From: Sulfomarinibacter sp963741385
GTDB taxonomy: Bacteria; Acidobacteriota; Thermoanaerobaculia; Thermoanaerobaculales; Sulfomarinibacteraceae
Reading direction: 5' to 3'
DNA length: 64,000 nucleotides
Assembly: GCA_963741385.1 (NCBI GenBank)
Contig: CAVUHO010000003.1
Span: 372,001-436,000 of the forward strand
Shown: positions 45,739 to 54,820 of the stretch, piece by piece
How positions within the stretch are numbered: position 1 is the stretch's first letter
Layout of the letters: each line of letters begins with the position of its first letter
Translations under genes and position numbers: made by a program
Notes under the pieces: generated by a model
Databases searched by the model: none
What the model saw: the letters and a program-made list of their open reading frames with translations, nothing else
What the model was told of the DNA's origin: nothing

Positions 45739-47911
45739 TCATCTCGGCGTCAGGCGTCCATCGCGCCACAGAAAGACAGGGCGATCGCCGGCAATCGTGG
45801 CGATGGCGGGATCGCCGGCGCCGGCCTGGATGAAGAGGATCGGCGCGTCGGGGCGGAAGTCGATCATTCGCGACGCCGCGGCCCATCCCTGCCACTCGTC
45901 GGTTGGCAGGACAATCAGAGCTCGCTGTGGTGCCAGCGCATCCATCTGTCGTTGGAGCCCGCCGTCGACCCCGTTGTAGCCGCGGTACAGGGAGAGCCGG
46001 TACGGCAAGATGGCGGCGGCCGGCAGACAGAGGACAAAAAAGATGGTGAACGCAACGATGACGGGGACCCTCTTTTCGGTTCGCTGCGCATCGACGCCGA
46101 GCCGAGCGAGGTCGAAGAACCCGCGCGCGGTGAGCAGGAAGAAGGGCGCCAGGACCTCGAAGTGGTAGCGCGCGCCGAACCCGTGCAGTCCGTGCCCACG
46201 AGTGCCCACGATAGGCGACGAACACGCTCACTACCATCGCCGCCAGCAGCCACTCGGTGGTTCGCCGCCGCTTTGCGATCAGCGGGACGAGGGCCGGGGC
46301 GAAACACAGAGCGATGATCCAGGGACCGTGGAAAAGGTCCCACCCCCAGCCGAGATTGGCGGCGCCGCTCGAAACGATCAGGGCATCGAGGTTGCGCAGA
46401 CCGAACGGAATGTTCGCGGCCCCGAACATCGAGCCGTGGGTCAGCGTGTAGGGAAAGGAGAAGGGATTGCCGGTGATCAGCTCGTTGGCGCCAAGGGCTG
46501 GTAGGGCGGCGAGGATGAACCCGCCGACGAAGCCCGCCACGGCGTTTCGGGTCCGGTCTCGGCCGCCCGATGCCTGCGGACCCGGTAGTGCCAGCAGGAG
46601 CAGCGGAACTGCGACCGCGACCGCCGTCAGCGGACGGACGCCGAAAGCCATTCCAAGGGCGAGACCCGCTGCTGTCGCCGTGGTCCATCGTCCGTGGCGC
46701 CGCGCCCGGAGGGCCAGAACCAGCGCCGCCAGAACCAACGTTGCGGCGTAGGCGTGAGACAGCATGCTGCCGAAGATCAGCCGCGTGATGGGGGAGATCA
46801 CCCCCAGGGTGGCCGCCACAAGACCGAGCGCCGGACCGTCGAGCTCACGCCCGGCGAGGAAAAGGAGCAGTACATACACGCCGCCGAGCAGGGGTGCCAC
46901 CAACCACGGCGCACCAGCGGCAACGCCGATGGCGAGGAGGCCGGGCCAGGCGGGAGGGTAGTGCGCGAGCCAGCGACCCCCGTCGACGTAGGTGAACGGC
47001 AGGGTGAGGTAGTCCTGAATGGGCGTGACGTGTGACCACAACGACCCGTCGAGAAACCAGTCCGCCTGGAGGAGGTAGACCACGGCATCGGGCGTGTGCG
47101 GCAGGGCTTCGAGGACATCCCGGGCGACCCAGGCCGACAACGCGGCTGCCGCCAGGGCAAGGGCGAGGACCAACGATGCGGCGGGTATTCGCGGTGAGGC
47201 CGCCGGCAGCGGGTGCGGTCGGAAGCCCGCCTGGAGGATGGTGAAGAACGCGGTCAGGAGACAAGCAACCGCTCCGGACCTGGCGAGGGTGGCGCCGAGA
47301 GCGCCCGCATCCCCAAGCGGAGTCGGGTCGATGCTGGTGCCCGCCAGGTCGAACCCGTCGCCGTCGCGGATAAAGCAGTCGTCGTTGATGAGACCGCGGC
47401 GGATTGAAATCGAGGTGGTCGGATCTCCATGCAGCACCACCGTCAGGTCGTGAAGAAACCTGCCGCGGAACGAGGCCTCGAGGGTGAAGGCGCCGCTGAC
47501 GTCAACATCGTGACGCCACACGGTGCCCTGACCGGCCCGTTCGTCGAGCTCCCAGTCGCCGAGCGGCACCACAGCCCCCGGTGGGGTGTGGAAACGCCGC
47601 GGCAACCGCTCGCGCAGCACTTCTCCCCGGTCGTCGGAGAGGGTGATCAACCGGCCGCCCGGTGGGTCGATGGAATCCATGGCGGAGATCTCGACCGCGG
47701 TCAGTTGCTCGATCGCCCGTTGCGCCTCGAGGACGGTGCCTGCGACCTCGAGGTGGATCCGGCCGCCGTCAGAGTAGACCTCGATCGCGGTGGTTCGGTC
47801 GATGGCGGTCGAGACGAGAGCGAGGGAGAGCGCGAGCAGCAGCCAGCCCGCTGCGCTTCGCACCGCGCCCCTGAATCCCCGATACGGTGGCGGTGAAGCG
47901 CTCGGGTCCAT
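45739..47911 (-). CDS. GT-C-type membrane glycosyltransferase, disrupted by a 10-bp duplication
   Basis: Corrected length is about 720 residues. TM1 is followed by an N-terminal extracytoplasmic beta domain (about 45-200), then ten or so membrane helices: 'PDAVVYLLQADWFLDGSLWS', 'YPPAWPGLLAIGVAAGAPWL' and 'MLSHAYAATLVLAALVLALR'. The frame is lost in 'VAYRGH' at a perfect tandem duplication GTGCCCACGA (46192-46211). Deleting one copy joins it to 'GLHGFGARYHFEVLAPFFLL', a conserved GT-C loop. The C-terminal soluble part ends 'PVFLWRDGRLTPR'. It is probably a polyprenyl-phosphate-sugar transferase; the acceptor is unknown. It lies 4 bp downstream of the protein kinase gene. Confidence 0.8.
46192..46211. 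repeat. Perfect 10-bp tandem duplication
   Basis: GTGCCCACGA occurs twice in direct succession inside the GT-C gene. It adds 10 bases, a net +1 frame change, and is the only disruption in this window that is not a single-base insertion. Confidence 0.95.
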
Positions 47912-47915
47912 CGCC

Positions 47916-49733
47916 TCAGTCGTGGAACATCACGCGTCGAATCTGGTGCAGCATGTAGAGCAGCCGGAGCATCCACTCCTCGTCGCCCTCGCGCCGAATC
48001 AACTCCGCCACCCTGATTTCGTTGCCCTCGATGCTGCGCAGGATCCTCTGCTGCCGGCCCGAGAGCTGGAGGTCGGCCGGGATCGCGCCGGGCAGGCGGA
48101 CCACCCACTGGTTGAGCTTGCCGTCCATGAATCGCCGGATCACGACCAACGGCATGCGCTCCTGGACCCCTTCGTGGATCAGCGTGTGGGCCCGCAGGTT
48201 GAGGGGAAGGCCGGTCTCGGCAACCGGCGCATCGACGAAGAGTTCAAATCGGCCGCTGATCCAGCTGAAGAGATCGAGAATACGATTGCGGACCTGGCCG
48301 CTCAGTTGCTGGAAGAGCTCGTTCGGGGCGCAGGCCCCCAACTCGAGGAGGGCTTCCGAAAACCGCAGACCCTTGCGAGCGGCAAAATCGAGGACTTCTG
48401 CGTGTTGCTCGCGCGACAGCGTACCCTGGGCGACCAGATACTCGCCGAACAGTTCGCTTTCGACGTTGGAGTTGGCGAACACCGGGTTTCCGTTTTCGAC
48501 TTCAATGGACTTTTTGATCGGATCGCGGTGGAAATCGAGGATGCCGGAGATCCTGCCTTCGTTGATTTCGTGCAGCAGCCGGACCAGAGAAACCTCCTGC
48601 AATGACCCGACCCGGGTCGGTTTCGCGGGGCGTTGGTCCTCGATGCCGAGGGCGGGAACCGCCACCGGGCCGGCGCCGCGGTCGGCAAAGATGTTGAGCG
48701 GGTTGAGACCACGCACCTTGGTGACCTCGACGGCGTCGGTGTGGGGCAACCCGACCTCGAACTCGTCCGCTTTCGCCTGCAGTTCGAGCTCGACCTCCTT
48801 GTCGCGCACTTCCTCGGTTGCGATGTCATCGTCAAACAACGCTCGCATGAAGGTGGCGATCTCGGCCTCGGACATCGGGGTCGACTCGGCGTCGAATCGA
48901 TTGGCGAGGTCGACGGCGAATTCGAGGGCGGTCGGGAACCGCTTGTTCGGATCCACCTCGAGGGCCCTGTTGAGCACCGCCCGCAGAGGTTTCGGAATCG
49001 GTTTGAACCGGTTGCGGTCGAACTCGCCCTTGCGGATGTCGAGCAGCATGGCCATCTCGTTCGGGCCCGAACGGAGGGGCTCCATCAGGAGGAGCTCAGC
49101 AAAGACGATACCGAGCGAGAAAAGATCGGACCGGCGGTCGACCTCGCGGGCATAGGCGGCTTCCGGGCTCAGGTAGCGGACCTTGCCCTTGATGATGCCG
49201 TGCTCGGTGTGCTCTTCACGATCGCGGGCCCGTGCGACTCCGAAGTCGGTGAGCTTGATCTCGCCGTTGTACGAGATGAGGATGTTGCGGGGGCTGATGT
49301 CGCGGTGGACGATCTCCTGGGGCTGGCCGTCCGGCGATCGGAATTCGTGCGCGAACTGGAGGCCGGCGCAAACGTCGGTGACGATCTTGGTGGCGAGCCG
49401 CCATGGACAGCGGCGTTCGAGGTTGATCAGCCGCTGCAGGACCCGGAAAAGGTCGCGTCCGGGCACGTACTCCATGGCGATATACGGAAGCCCGTCGGCC
49501 TCACCGAGGTCATAGATCTGAACGACGTTGGGGTGCACCAGCCGCGAGGCGATCTTGGCCTCGTCGGTGAACATGCGGAGAAACCTCTTGCGCTCCAGGA
49601 GGTGGGGGTGAATGCGTTTGATCGCGACGGTCTTGGTGAAACCGCGGATACCGACGACCTTGGCGCGATAGACGTCGGCCATACCTCCGGAGGAGATCTT
49701 GTCGACCAGGATGTAGCGTCCGAATCGTTCCAT
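47916..49733 (-). CDS. Ser/Thr protein kinase with C-terminal DUF4388 domain
   Basis: 605 residues. The Hanks-type kinase domain (about 5-275) has a Gly loop 'DKISSGGMADVYRAK', ATP lysine 'KTVAIKRIHPHL', catalytic loop 'VHRDISPRNILI', DFG 'LTDFGVARARD', and an APE-like 'LSPEAAYAREVDRRSDLFSLG'. It is active by motif. Residues 285-375 are linker, followed by a DUF4388 domain (about 375-600): 'SLQEVSLVRLLHEINEGRISGILDF' and 'LSGQVRNRILDLFSW'. There is no transmembrane segment. DUF4388 is common in myxobacterial and acidobacterial gliding and signalling proteins. Substrates are unknown. It is 4 bp from the GT-C gene, so the two are probably one operon. Confidence 0.92.
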   Translation of the reverse strand: MERFGRYILVDKISSGGMADVYRAKVVGIRGFTKTVAIKRIHPHLLERKRFLRMFTDEAKIASRLVHPNVVQIYDLGEADGLPYIAMEYVPGRDLFRVLQRLINLERRCPWRLATKIVTDVCAGLQFAHEFRSPDGQPQEIVHRDISPRNILISYNGEIKLTDFGVARARDREEHTEHGIIKGKVRYLSPEAAYAREVDRRSDLFSLGIVFAELLLMEPLRSGPNEMAMLLDIRKGEFDRNRFKPIPKPLRAVLNRALEVDPNKRFPTALEFAVDLANRFDAESTPMSEAEIATFMRALFDDDIATEEVRDKEVELELQAKADEFEVGLPHTDAVEVTKVRGLNPLNIFADRGAGPVAVPALGIEDQRPAKPTRVGSLQEVSLVRLLHEINEGRISGILDFHRDPIKKSIEVENGNPVFANSNVESELFGEYLVAQGTLSREQHAEVLDFAARKGLRFSEALLELGACAPNELFQQLSGQVRNRILDLFSWISGRFELFVDAPVAETGLPLNLRAHTLIHEGVQERMPLVVIRRFMDGKLNQWVVRLPGAIPADLQLSGRQQRILRSIEGNEIRVAELIRREGDEEWMLRLLYMLHQIRRVMFHD

Positions 49734-49825
49734 GTGCCCCAGTTGTTCAGTCTACACGACGATCCCGCGATACGCTGCCTCGATGGAGTTGGAGATGCGC
49801 GGTAGAATTGTCGGGAGGAGCCGTC

Positions 49826-50305
49826 ATGCCGTACTCGAGAATCTGTGTCGCCGCTGCCCTGCAGCGCTACCTCGACATCACTCCGATCGCGGCACGGATC
49901 CGCGATCTCACCCGGGTGCTGGCGCTGGCGGACAATGCCTCGGTGTTGGTGTTGTCGGTGGAGGCGCCGGTCGAGTTGCTTCCCGAGGTCGAGAGCATGG
50001 CGGAGAAACTCAATCGCTATGCCGAACCGCTGCTGGCCGCTGGAATCGAGGTCGAGATTGCGCTGCGCCAAGGGAGACCCAGCTACGAGATCGGGGCCTT
50101 CGTCAGGTCCACCGAGGCTGATCTCCTGATTATCGGCAGCCACTCCAAGCGAGGGGTCCTCGATGTCGGCCTCGGCAGCACCGCCGCGGCCGTGATACGC
50201 GATCTCGAGGCCACCGTCATCATGGTGCGGCCCACCGAGGAGGAGCAGCACCGAGCGCGGGATCTGATGATCCCGAAGTACCCGGTGGTCTTCCCCTACG
50301 GGTAG
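49826..50305 (+). CDS. Universal stress protein, single UspA domain
   Basis: 159 residues from the ATG at 49826 with a GGAGGAG ribosome binding site. It is a UspA alpha/beta fold with the ATP-binding signature 'GSHSKRGVLDVGLGSTAAAVI', in which the G-2x-G-9x-G-S pattern is nearly kept, and 'VIMVRP' as the last strand. The first strand 'YSRICVAAALQRYLD' lacks the usual Asp (A-A in place of V-D), so nucleotide binding is less certain than for the tandem protein at 4-891. It stands alone, with nothing recognisable in the 200 bp downstream. Confidence 0.85.
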   Translation: MPYSRICVAAALQRYLDITPIAARIRDLTRVLALADNASVLVLSVEAPVELLPEVESMAEKLNRYAEPLLAAGIEVEIALRQGRPSYEIGAFVRSTEADLLIIGSHSKRGVLDVGLGSTAAAVIRDLEATVIMVRPTEEEQHRARDLMIPKYPVVFPYG

Positions 50306-50505
50306 TTCATGCAGGCGAGTGGCAGATTCCCATGTCATTCCGGCCATGCGCCGCTGGGGATCGTTGTCGGAACCGACCTACCTGCCGTTGACACAGCCGG
50401 CACCGATGATTTTGGTGCTGATGGCTTCAAGATCGGTTCCGCCGGAACGTGGACCTCGAAGGTCGGATACGTCGCAGTCGGGATCGTCAGGAGTGACCGC
50501 GGCGT

Positions 50506-50976
50506 TCAGACCTGATACCGGTCCATCTCTTCGCGCAGCAGGCGTTGGTGGTCGGCCTCGGCCTGGCGCAGACCCTCGAAGAGCTCGGTCACCTTGTCGT
50601 CGATCTTGTACTCGAGCGCTCCGGCGTAGAAGTCGTGGGCGCGGGTCTCCGCCTCCATGGAGATGTCAAACGCCTCGCGGAGCGTGACGTCATTGGGGAC
50701 CTTGTAGAAATCAGGCATCTCCACCGCCCACGAGACCTTGTCGGCGTTGCTCGCCGGCGCGTCGCCGAACAACCTCTGGCGCTGGACGACGATCTGGTCG
50801 TGGTGGCGCCGCTCGCGGACTGCCATACGGCGGAAAAAGTCGGCGACCTGTTCCTTGTCGTCTCCCACCCAGTCGGCGAGCTGTTCGTAGTAGATCTGTG
50901 CCTCGTCCTCGATGGCGATTGCCATGTCGAGAACGTCGGTGGCGCTGAGCTTCGAGAAATCAAGATCCAGGGCCAT
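50506..50976 (-). CDS. Ferritin-like/rubrerythrin-type diiron protein
   Basis: 156 residues in a four-helix bundle. Metal-ligand helices are visible in order: 'AIEDEAQIYYEQLADW', 'VRERRHHDQIVVQ' (ExxxHH variant of ExxH), 'SMEAETRAHDFYAG' and 'LRQAEADHQRLLREEM' (ExxH). No rubredoxin domain or CxxC is present. Related 'ferritin family' proteins detoxify peroxide or store iron in anaerobes and microaerophiles. It has a good ribosome binding site (GAGGTACC) upstream. The neighbours do not suggest a partner. Confidence 0.85.
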   Translation of the reverse strand: MALDLDFSKLSATDVLDMAIAIEDEAQIYYEQLADWVGDDKEQVADFFRRMAVRERRHHDQIVVQRQRLFGDAPASNADKVSWAVEMPDFYKVPNDVTLREAFDISMEAETRAHDFYAGALEYKIDDKVTELFEGLRQAEADHQRLLREEMDRYQV

Positions 50977-51058
50977 GGTACCTCCGTGCCGAAACCAGTG
51001 TTTCGCGGCTGCACTGTGCCGCGACGTCAGGACAATGTCAAGGTGACGGTTGGATATT

Positions 51059-51980
<922 letters not shown>

Positions 51981-51982
<2 letters not shown>

Positions 51983-52579
51983 GTCCCATCCTCCCGTGCT
52001 CGCCCGCGGATTCTATCAGCGCCCCACCGAGGTGGTGGCCGCGGAGTTGCTCGGCAAGCTTCTGTACCGGGAACACGACACCGGCACCGTGTTCGTTCGT
52101 ATCAACGAGGTGGAGGCCTACCTCGGTGTTGATGACCCCGCGTGCCACACGTTCGGCGGGCGTCGCACCCCGCGTACCGAAACCATGTGGGGGCCCGCAG
52201 GACGGGCCTACGTCTATCTGGTGTACGGCATCCACCACTGCCTCAACGTGGTCACGGCAGGGGAGGGCTCACCGGAAGCGGTGCTGATCCGTGGGGGAGA
52301 GATTGTCCAGGGTCGTGTAGTGATTCGGAAGCGGCGCGGCGAGGCGGTACCGGAACGGTTGCTGACCGACGGACCGGGCAAATTGTGCCAGGCTCTCGCG
52401 ATCACCCGGGCAGACGACGGACTGGACCTGTGCTCCGGTGGGTCCGCGCTGAGCATTCGTGATGACGGATTCGACATTTCAGATCCGTCCGGATCCTTCG
52501 ACTTCCGAGGGTTGGCGTCGAGTACGCGGGCGACGCGGCGTCGTGGCCGCTGCGCTACGTGATGGACTCGAGCGTCTGA
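51981..52579 (+). CDS. 3-methyladenine DNA glycosylase (AAG/Mpg family), frame-disrupted C-terminus
   Basis: From the ATG at 51981 the protein starts 'VLARGFYQRPTEVVAAELLGKLL', with the catalytic region 'VFVRINEVEAYLGVDDPACHTFGG' in two parts and 'MWGPAGRAYVYLVYGIHHCLNVV'. These are all AAG hallmarks. The open frame ends at 52562 with an unrelated tail, while another frame gives 'LPRVGVEYAGDAASWPLRYV', the family C-terminus, stopping at 52579. The switch lies between about 52460 and 52493 and needs one base missing or two extra. It excises alkylated purines. The corrected end overlaps the converging response-regulator stop by about 25 bp. Confidence 0.82.
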
Positions 52580-52938
52580 AGCAGTTTTGCTTCTTCGATC
52601 GGTTTCTGCAGGTACGCGTCGGGGTGGTAGCTCTTGAAACGATCGAGGAAGGCGCCGAAATCGGACTTCAGCGACTCCTGGATGCCGGTGACGAGAACCA
52701 CCGGGACCTTGGCGGTGCGTTCATCCTTGCGGAGGGCGATCAGCGTACTCAAGCCCCCGCGTTCGGGCATCATGACGTCCAGGAGAATCACATCAGGTGG
52801 TTCGCTCTGAGCCAACGCGATGCCCTCGTTGGGATCGTTGGCGCTCCTCACATCCCACCCGTTGTCTGAGAGAAATGTCCCGAGGTAGGTGGTGATGTCG
52901 GGCTCGTCATCGATGATCACGGCGGTCTTCGGTGCCAT
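52555..52938 (-). CDS. Single-domain response regulator
   Basis: A 127-residue receiver only. It has the acidic pair in 'AVIIDDEPDITTYL', phospho-acceptor Asp in 'PDVILLDVMMPERGG', Thr in 'VVLVTGIQ' and the conserved Lys in 'DAYLQKPIEEAKLL'. No output domain is attached. It may be a phosphorelay intermediate or a target of the PAS kinase 4 kb away, because its sequence style (VTG, LQKP) resembles the receiver fused to the DsrK-like protein and the one at 58103. The start is clear, with AGGAACC upstream. It diverges from the Rrf2 gene. Confidence 0.9.
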   Translation of the reverse strand: MAPKTAVIIDDEPDITTYLGTFLSDNGWDVRSANDPNEGIALAQSEPPDVILLDVMMPERGGLSTLIALRKDERTAKVPVVLVTGIQESLKSDFGAFLDRFKSYHPDAYLQKPIEEAKLLQTLESIT

Positions 52939-53047
52939 GGTTCCTCCCCACGCCTCTCGTGCCTCATCACGATAGCATCACGGCGTCAACGCGGCAACGG
53001 AGATGAGATTTGAGATTGAGTATAGTATTTTATTCTGTAATTCCTAG

Positions 53048-53083
53048 TTGACAGGTATGAATAATCGGAATATGTTTTTGACG
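53048..53083 (+). promoter_or_regulatory. Sigma70-type promoter of the Rrf2 gene, near-leaderless
   Basis: TTGACA (53048-53053), a 17-bp spacer and TATGTT (53071-53076) form a near-consensus promoter in an unusually AT-rich stretch (53008-53080). The expected transcription start (~53083) is only about 3 bases before the ATG at 53086, so the mRNA would be nearly leaderless. ATTCC (53040-53044) and GGAAT (53067-53071) flank the -35 box and could be part of an Rrf2 operator for autorepression. Confidence 0.6.
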
Positions 53084-53085
53084 TC

Positions 53086-53553
53086 ATGAAGATTTCGACC
53101 CGTGGTCGCTACGCCCTTCGCATGATGCTGGACATCGCGCGCCACGACGGGGGGAAAACCCCGGTCAGCCTGGCTTCGGTCGCCGAACGAACCGGCATAT
53201 CGCACGGCTATCTCGAGCAGGTCGCCCTGGCGCTGCGGAGCGCCCGCCTGGTGCGTGGCGTGGCCGGTCGGCACGGCGGCTACAAGCTGGCGGTGCCGGC
53301 GCGCGACATCTCGATTCGCAAGATCATCGAAGCCACCATCGGGCCGATCTGTGTGGTCGATTGCATCGAAGAGCCCGAGGCGTGTCTCCGTTCGGACGAT
53401 TGCGAGTGTCGGGTGGTGTACGCCCTCATCAACAGGCGGATAGGCGACGTGCTTGACGAGTTCAGTCTTGGCGACCTGGCCGATCCCAGATGGCTGCGCG
53501 ACACGGTCAGTGCCTTTACCTCGGAGTTGGTCGGTATCACCTCCGGGGAGTGA
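53086..53553 (+). CDS. Rrf2-family transcriptional regulator
   Basis: 155 residues. The winged helix at about 1-85 has 'MKISTRGRYALRMMLDIARH', the recognition helix region 'GYLEQVALALRSARLVRGV' and the wing 'GRHGGYKLA'. A C-terminal dimer helix follows. A Cys-rich stretch 'ICVVDCIEEPEACLRSDDCE' (plus one further Cys) lies where IscR, NsrR and RsrR hold their iron-sulfur cluster, so cluster-based redox or NO sensing is likely. It is the first gene of the redox-signalling run at 53086-58513 and its probable regulator. Confidence 0.9.
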   Translation: MKISTRGRYALRMMLDIARHDGGKTPVSLASVAERTGISHGYLEQVALALRSARLVRGVAGRHGGYKLAVPARDISIRKIIEATIGPICVVDCIEEPEACLRSDDCECRVVYALINRRIGDVLDEFSLGDLADPRWLRDTVSAFTSELVGITSGE

Positions 53554-53588
53554 GTTTTTTGAAAACGGAGGATCAGGAGGATCGGCAC

Positions 53589-54116
53589 ATGGTCGAAAAG
53601 ATCATCGGCGAAAAGAAACTGCGGTTGATCCGGGCGGACATCACAGAGGTGGAGGTCGATGCGTTTGTCTTCGACATCACCGAGGACCTCAAGTTGGGCT
53701 CGGGATTCGGCGCCGCCATCCAGCAGCGGGGCGGCATCGCGATCCAGAAACAACTCGACGAGATCGGCAGCTGTCCGACCGGCGAAGCGGTCGTGACCGA
53801 GGCCGGGATCCTCAAGGCCGACTGGATCATCCACGCCAACGGACCCAAGTTCCGCGAGGAAGATGAAGAGGCCAAGCTCCGCAAGACGGTCGCCGCCGCT
53901 CTCGCGCGCGCCGAGGAAAAGGGCGTCAAGATCCTGGCCTTCCCACCCATCGGCACGGGCCTCTACCAGGTTCCCATGGATCTCTGCGCCCGGGTCATGG
54001 TGGAGACGATCTCGAAACACCTGGCGAACGGAGCTTCCGTCCAGGAGGTGCTGATAGTCGCGAGGGACCCGCGCGAGTACGGGCCCTTCCAGGCGCAGAT
54101 CGAGAAAGGAGCCTGA
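53589..54116 (+). CDS. Macro-domain protein
   Basis: 175 residues from the ATG at 53589 (ribosome binding site AGGAGG). The macro fold has 'LRLIRADITEVEVDAFVFD', a glycine loop 'LGSGFGAAIQQRGG', 'GEAVVTEAGILKADWIIHANGP' in two parts and 'ILAFPPIGTGLYQVP' with the second phosphate loop. Macro domains bind ADP-ribose or related nucleotides and some remove ADP-ribosyl groups. The usual Asn after Asp ('DAIVNAAN') is replaced by 'DAFVFDIT', so hydrolase activity is doubtful and a binding or sensor role is more likely. It lies 36 bp after the Rrf2 gene and 1 bp before the cytochrome gene. Confidence 0.88.
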   Translation: MVEKIIGEKKLRLIRADITEVEVDAFVFDITEDLKLGSGFGAAIQQRGGIAIQKQLDEIGSCPTGEAVVTEAGILKADWIIHANGPKFREEDEEAKLRKTVAAALARAEEKGVKILAFPPIGTGLYQVPMDLCARVMVETISKHLANGASVQEVLIVARDPREYGPFQAQIEKGA

Positions 54117-54117
54117 G

Positions 54118-54810
54118 ATGCACGAGGTCAGTTCTGCACTGCACACCGCGGAGATCGTTCACTGGATCGCACTCGCCGTCATGGCGGTCGTTTACACCCT
54201 CCGCATCCGCTGGCTGCTGTCCTTCAATCTCGGCAAAGACAAGTCGGCCCCGGGAAACCCCGGACAATCGACCAAGGAAAAGGGCGCCATGTACTCGCTG
54301 TTCAACGTCGCGATGCCGTGGTCGATGGAGAGCACGAGATCGACGAAGGGCTTCGCCTTTTACCTCAGCTTCGTGATCTTCCACCTCGGAGTGGTGGCGG
54401 GCATTGCCCTGGCATTCATCAGCACGATCGCGCCTGATTTTCTGCGGATCCGGGCGGTAGCCTGGACCACCATGGCGCTTCTCATCGGCGCCCTCCTGGT
54501 GTCCGTCTACAGGATCGGCCGGAGGACTTTGCGCCCCCTGATGCGCCTCATCAGCACTCCGGACGACTACTTCTCGCTCGTGATGCTGACCTCGTGGTTT
54601 GCTCTCGGCGCGTGCACCCAGGCCTATCTGGTGGGGATGGGGGGGATGACGAGCGAGACCACCCTGATCGCCTACCTCTACCTGACCAGTTTCTTCCTGC
54701 TCTATGTCCCGTTCTCGAAAATCTCGCACTACCTCTACTACCCCTTCACCCGCACCTACATCGGTCGTGCCCTCGGTCAACGCGGCAGCTACCCGGTTTC
54801 GCGGGGTTAG
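54118..54810 (+). CDS. Membrane cytochrome b subunit, DsrM/HdrE/NarI-like
   Basis: 230 residues with five predicted helices: near 9-30 (IVHWIALAVMAVVYTLRI), 78-105 (AFYLSFVIFHLGVVAGIALAF), 112-132, 158-178 and 185-205. Histidines for two b hemes are available in helix 1 (HTAEIVHW), in 'FVIFHLGV' and in 'FSKISHYLYYPF' at the last helix. This matches the NarI/DsrM-type quinone-interacting cytochrome b. It is probably the membrane partner of the next protein, passing electrons between the quinone pool and its iron-sulfur clusters. It sits 1 bp after the macro gene and 10 bp before the iron-sulfur gene. Confidence 0.87.
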   Translation: MHEVSSALHTAEIVHWIALAVMAVVYTLRIRWLLSFNLGKDKSAPGNPGQSTKEKGAMYSLFNVAMPWSMESTRSTKGFAFYLSFVIFHLGVVAGIALAFISTIAPDFLRIRAVAWTTMALLIGALLVSVYRIGRRTLRPLMRLISTPDDYFSLVMLTSWFALGACTQAYLVGMGGMTSETTLIAYLYLTSFFLLYVPFSKISHYLYYPFTRTYIGRALGQRGSYPVSRG

Positions 54811-54820
54811 GAGAATTACC

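Noticed and set aside
50306..50505. Small RNA or gene between the UspA and ferritin-like genes
   Set aside because: No terminator, conserved motif or open frame stood out in the 200 bp.
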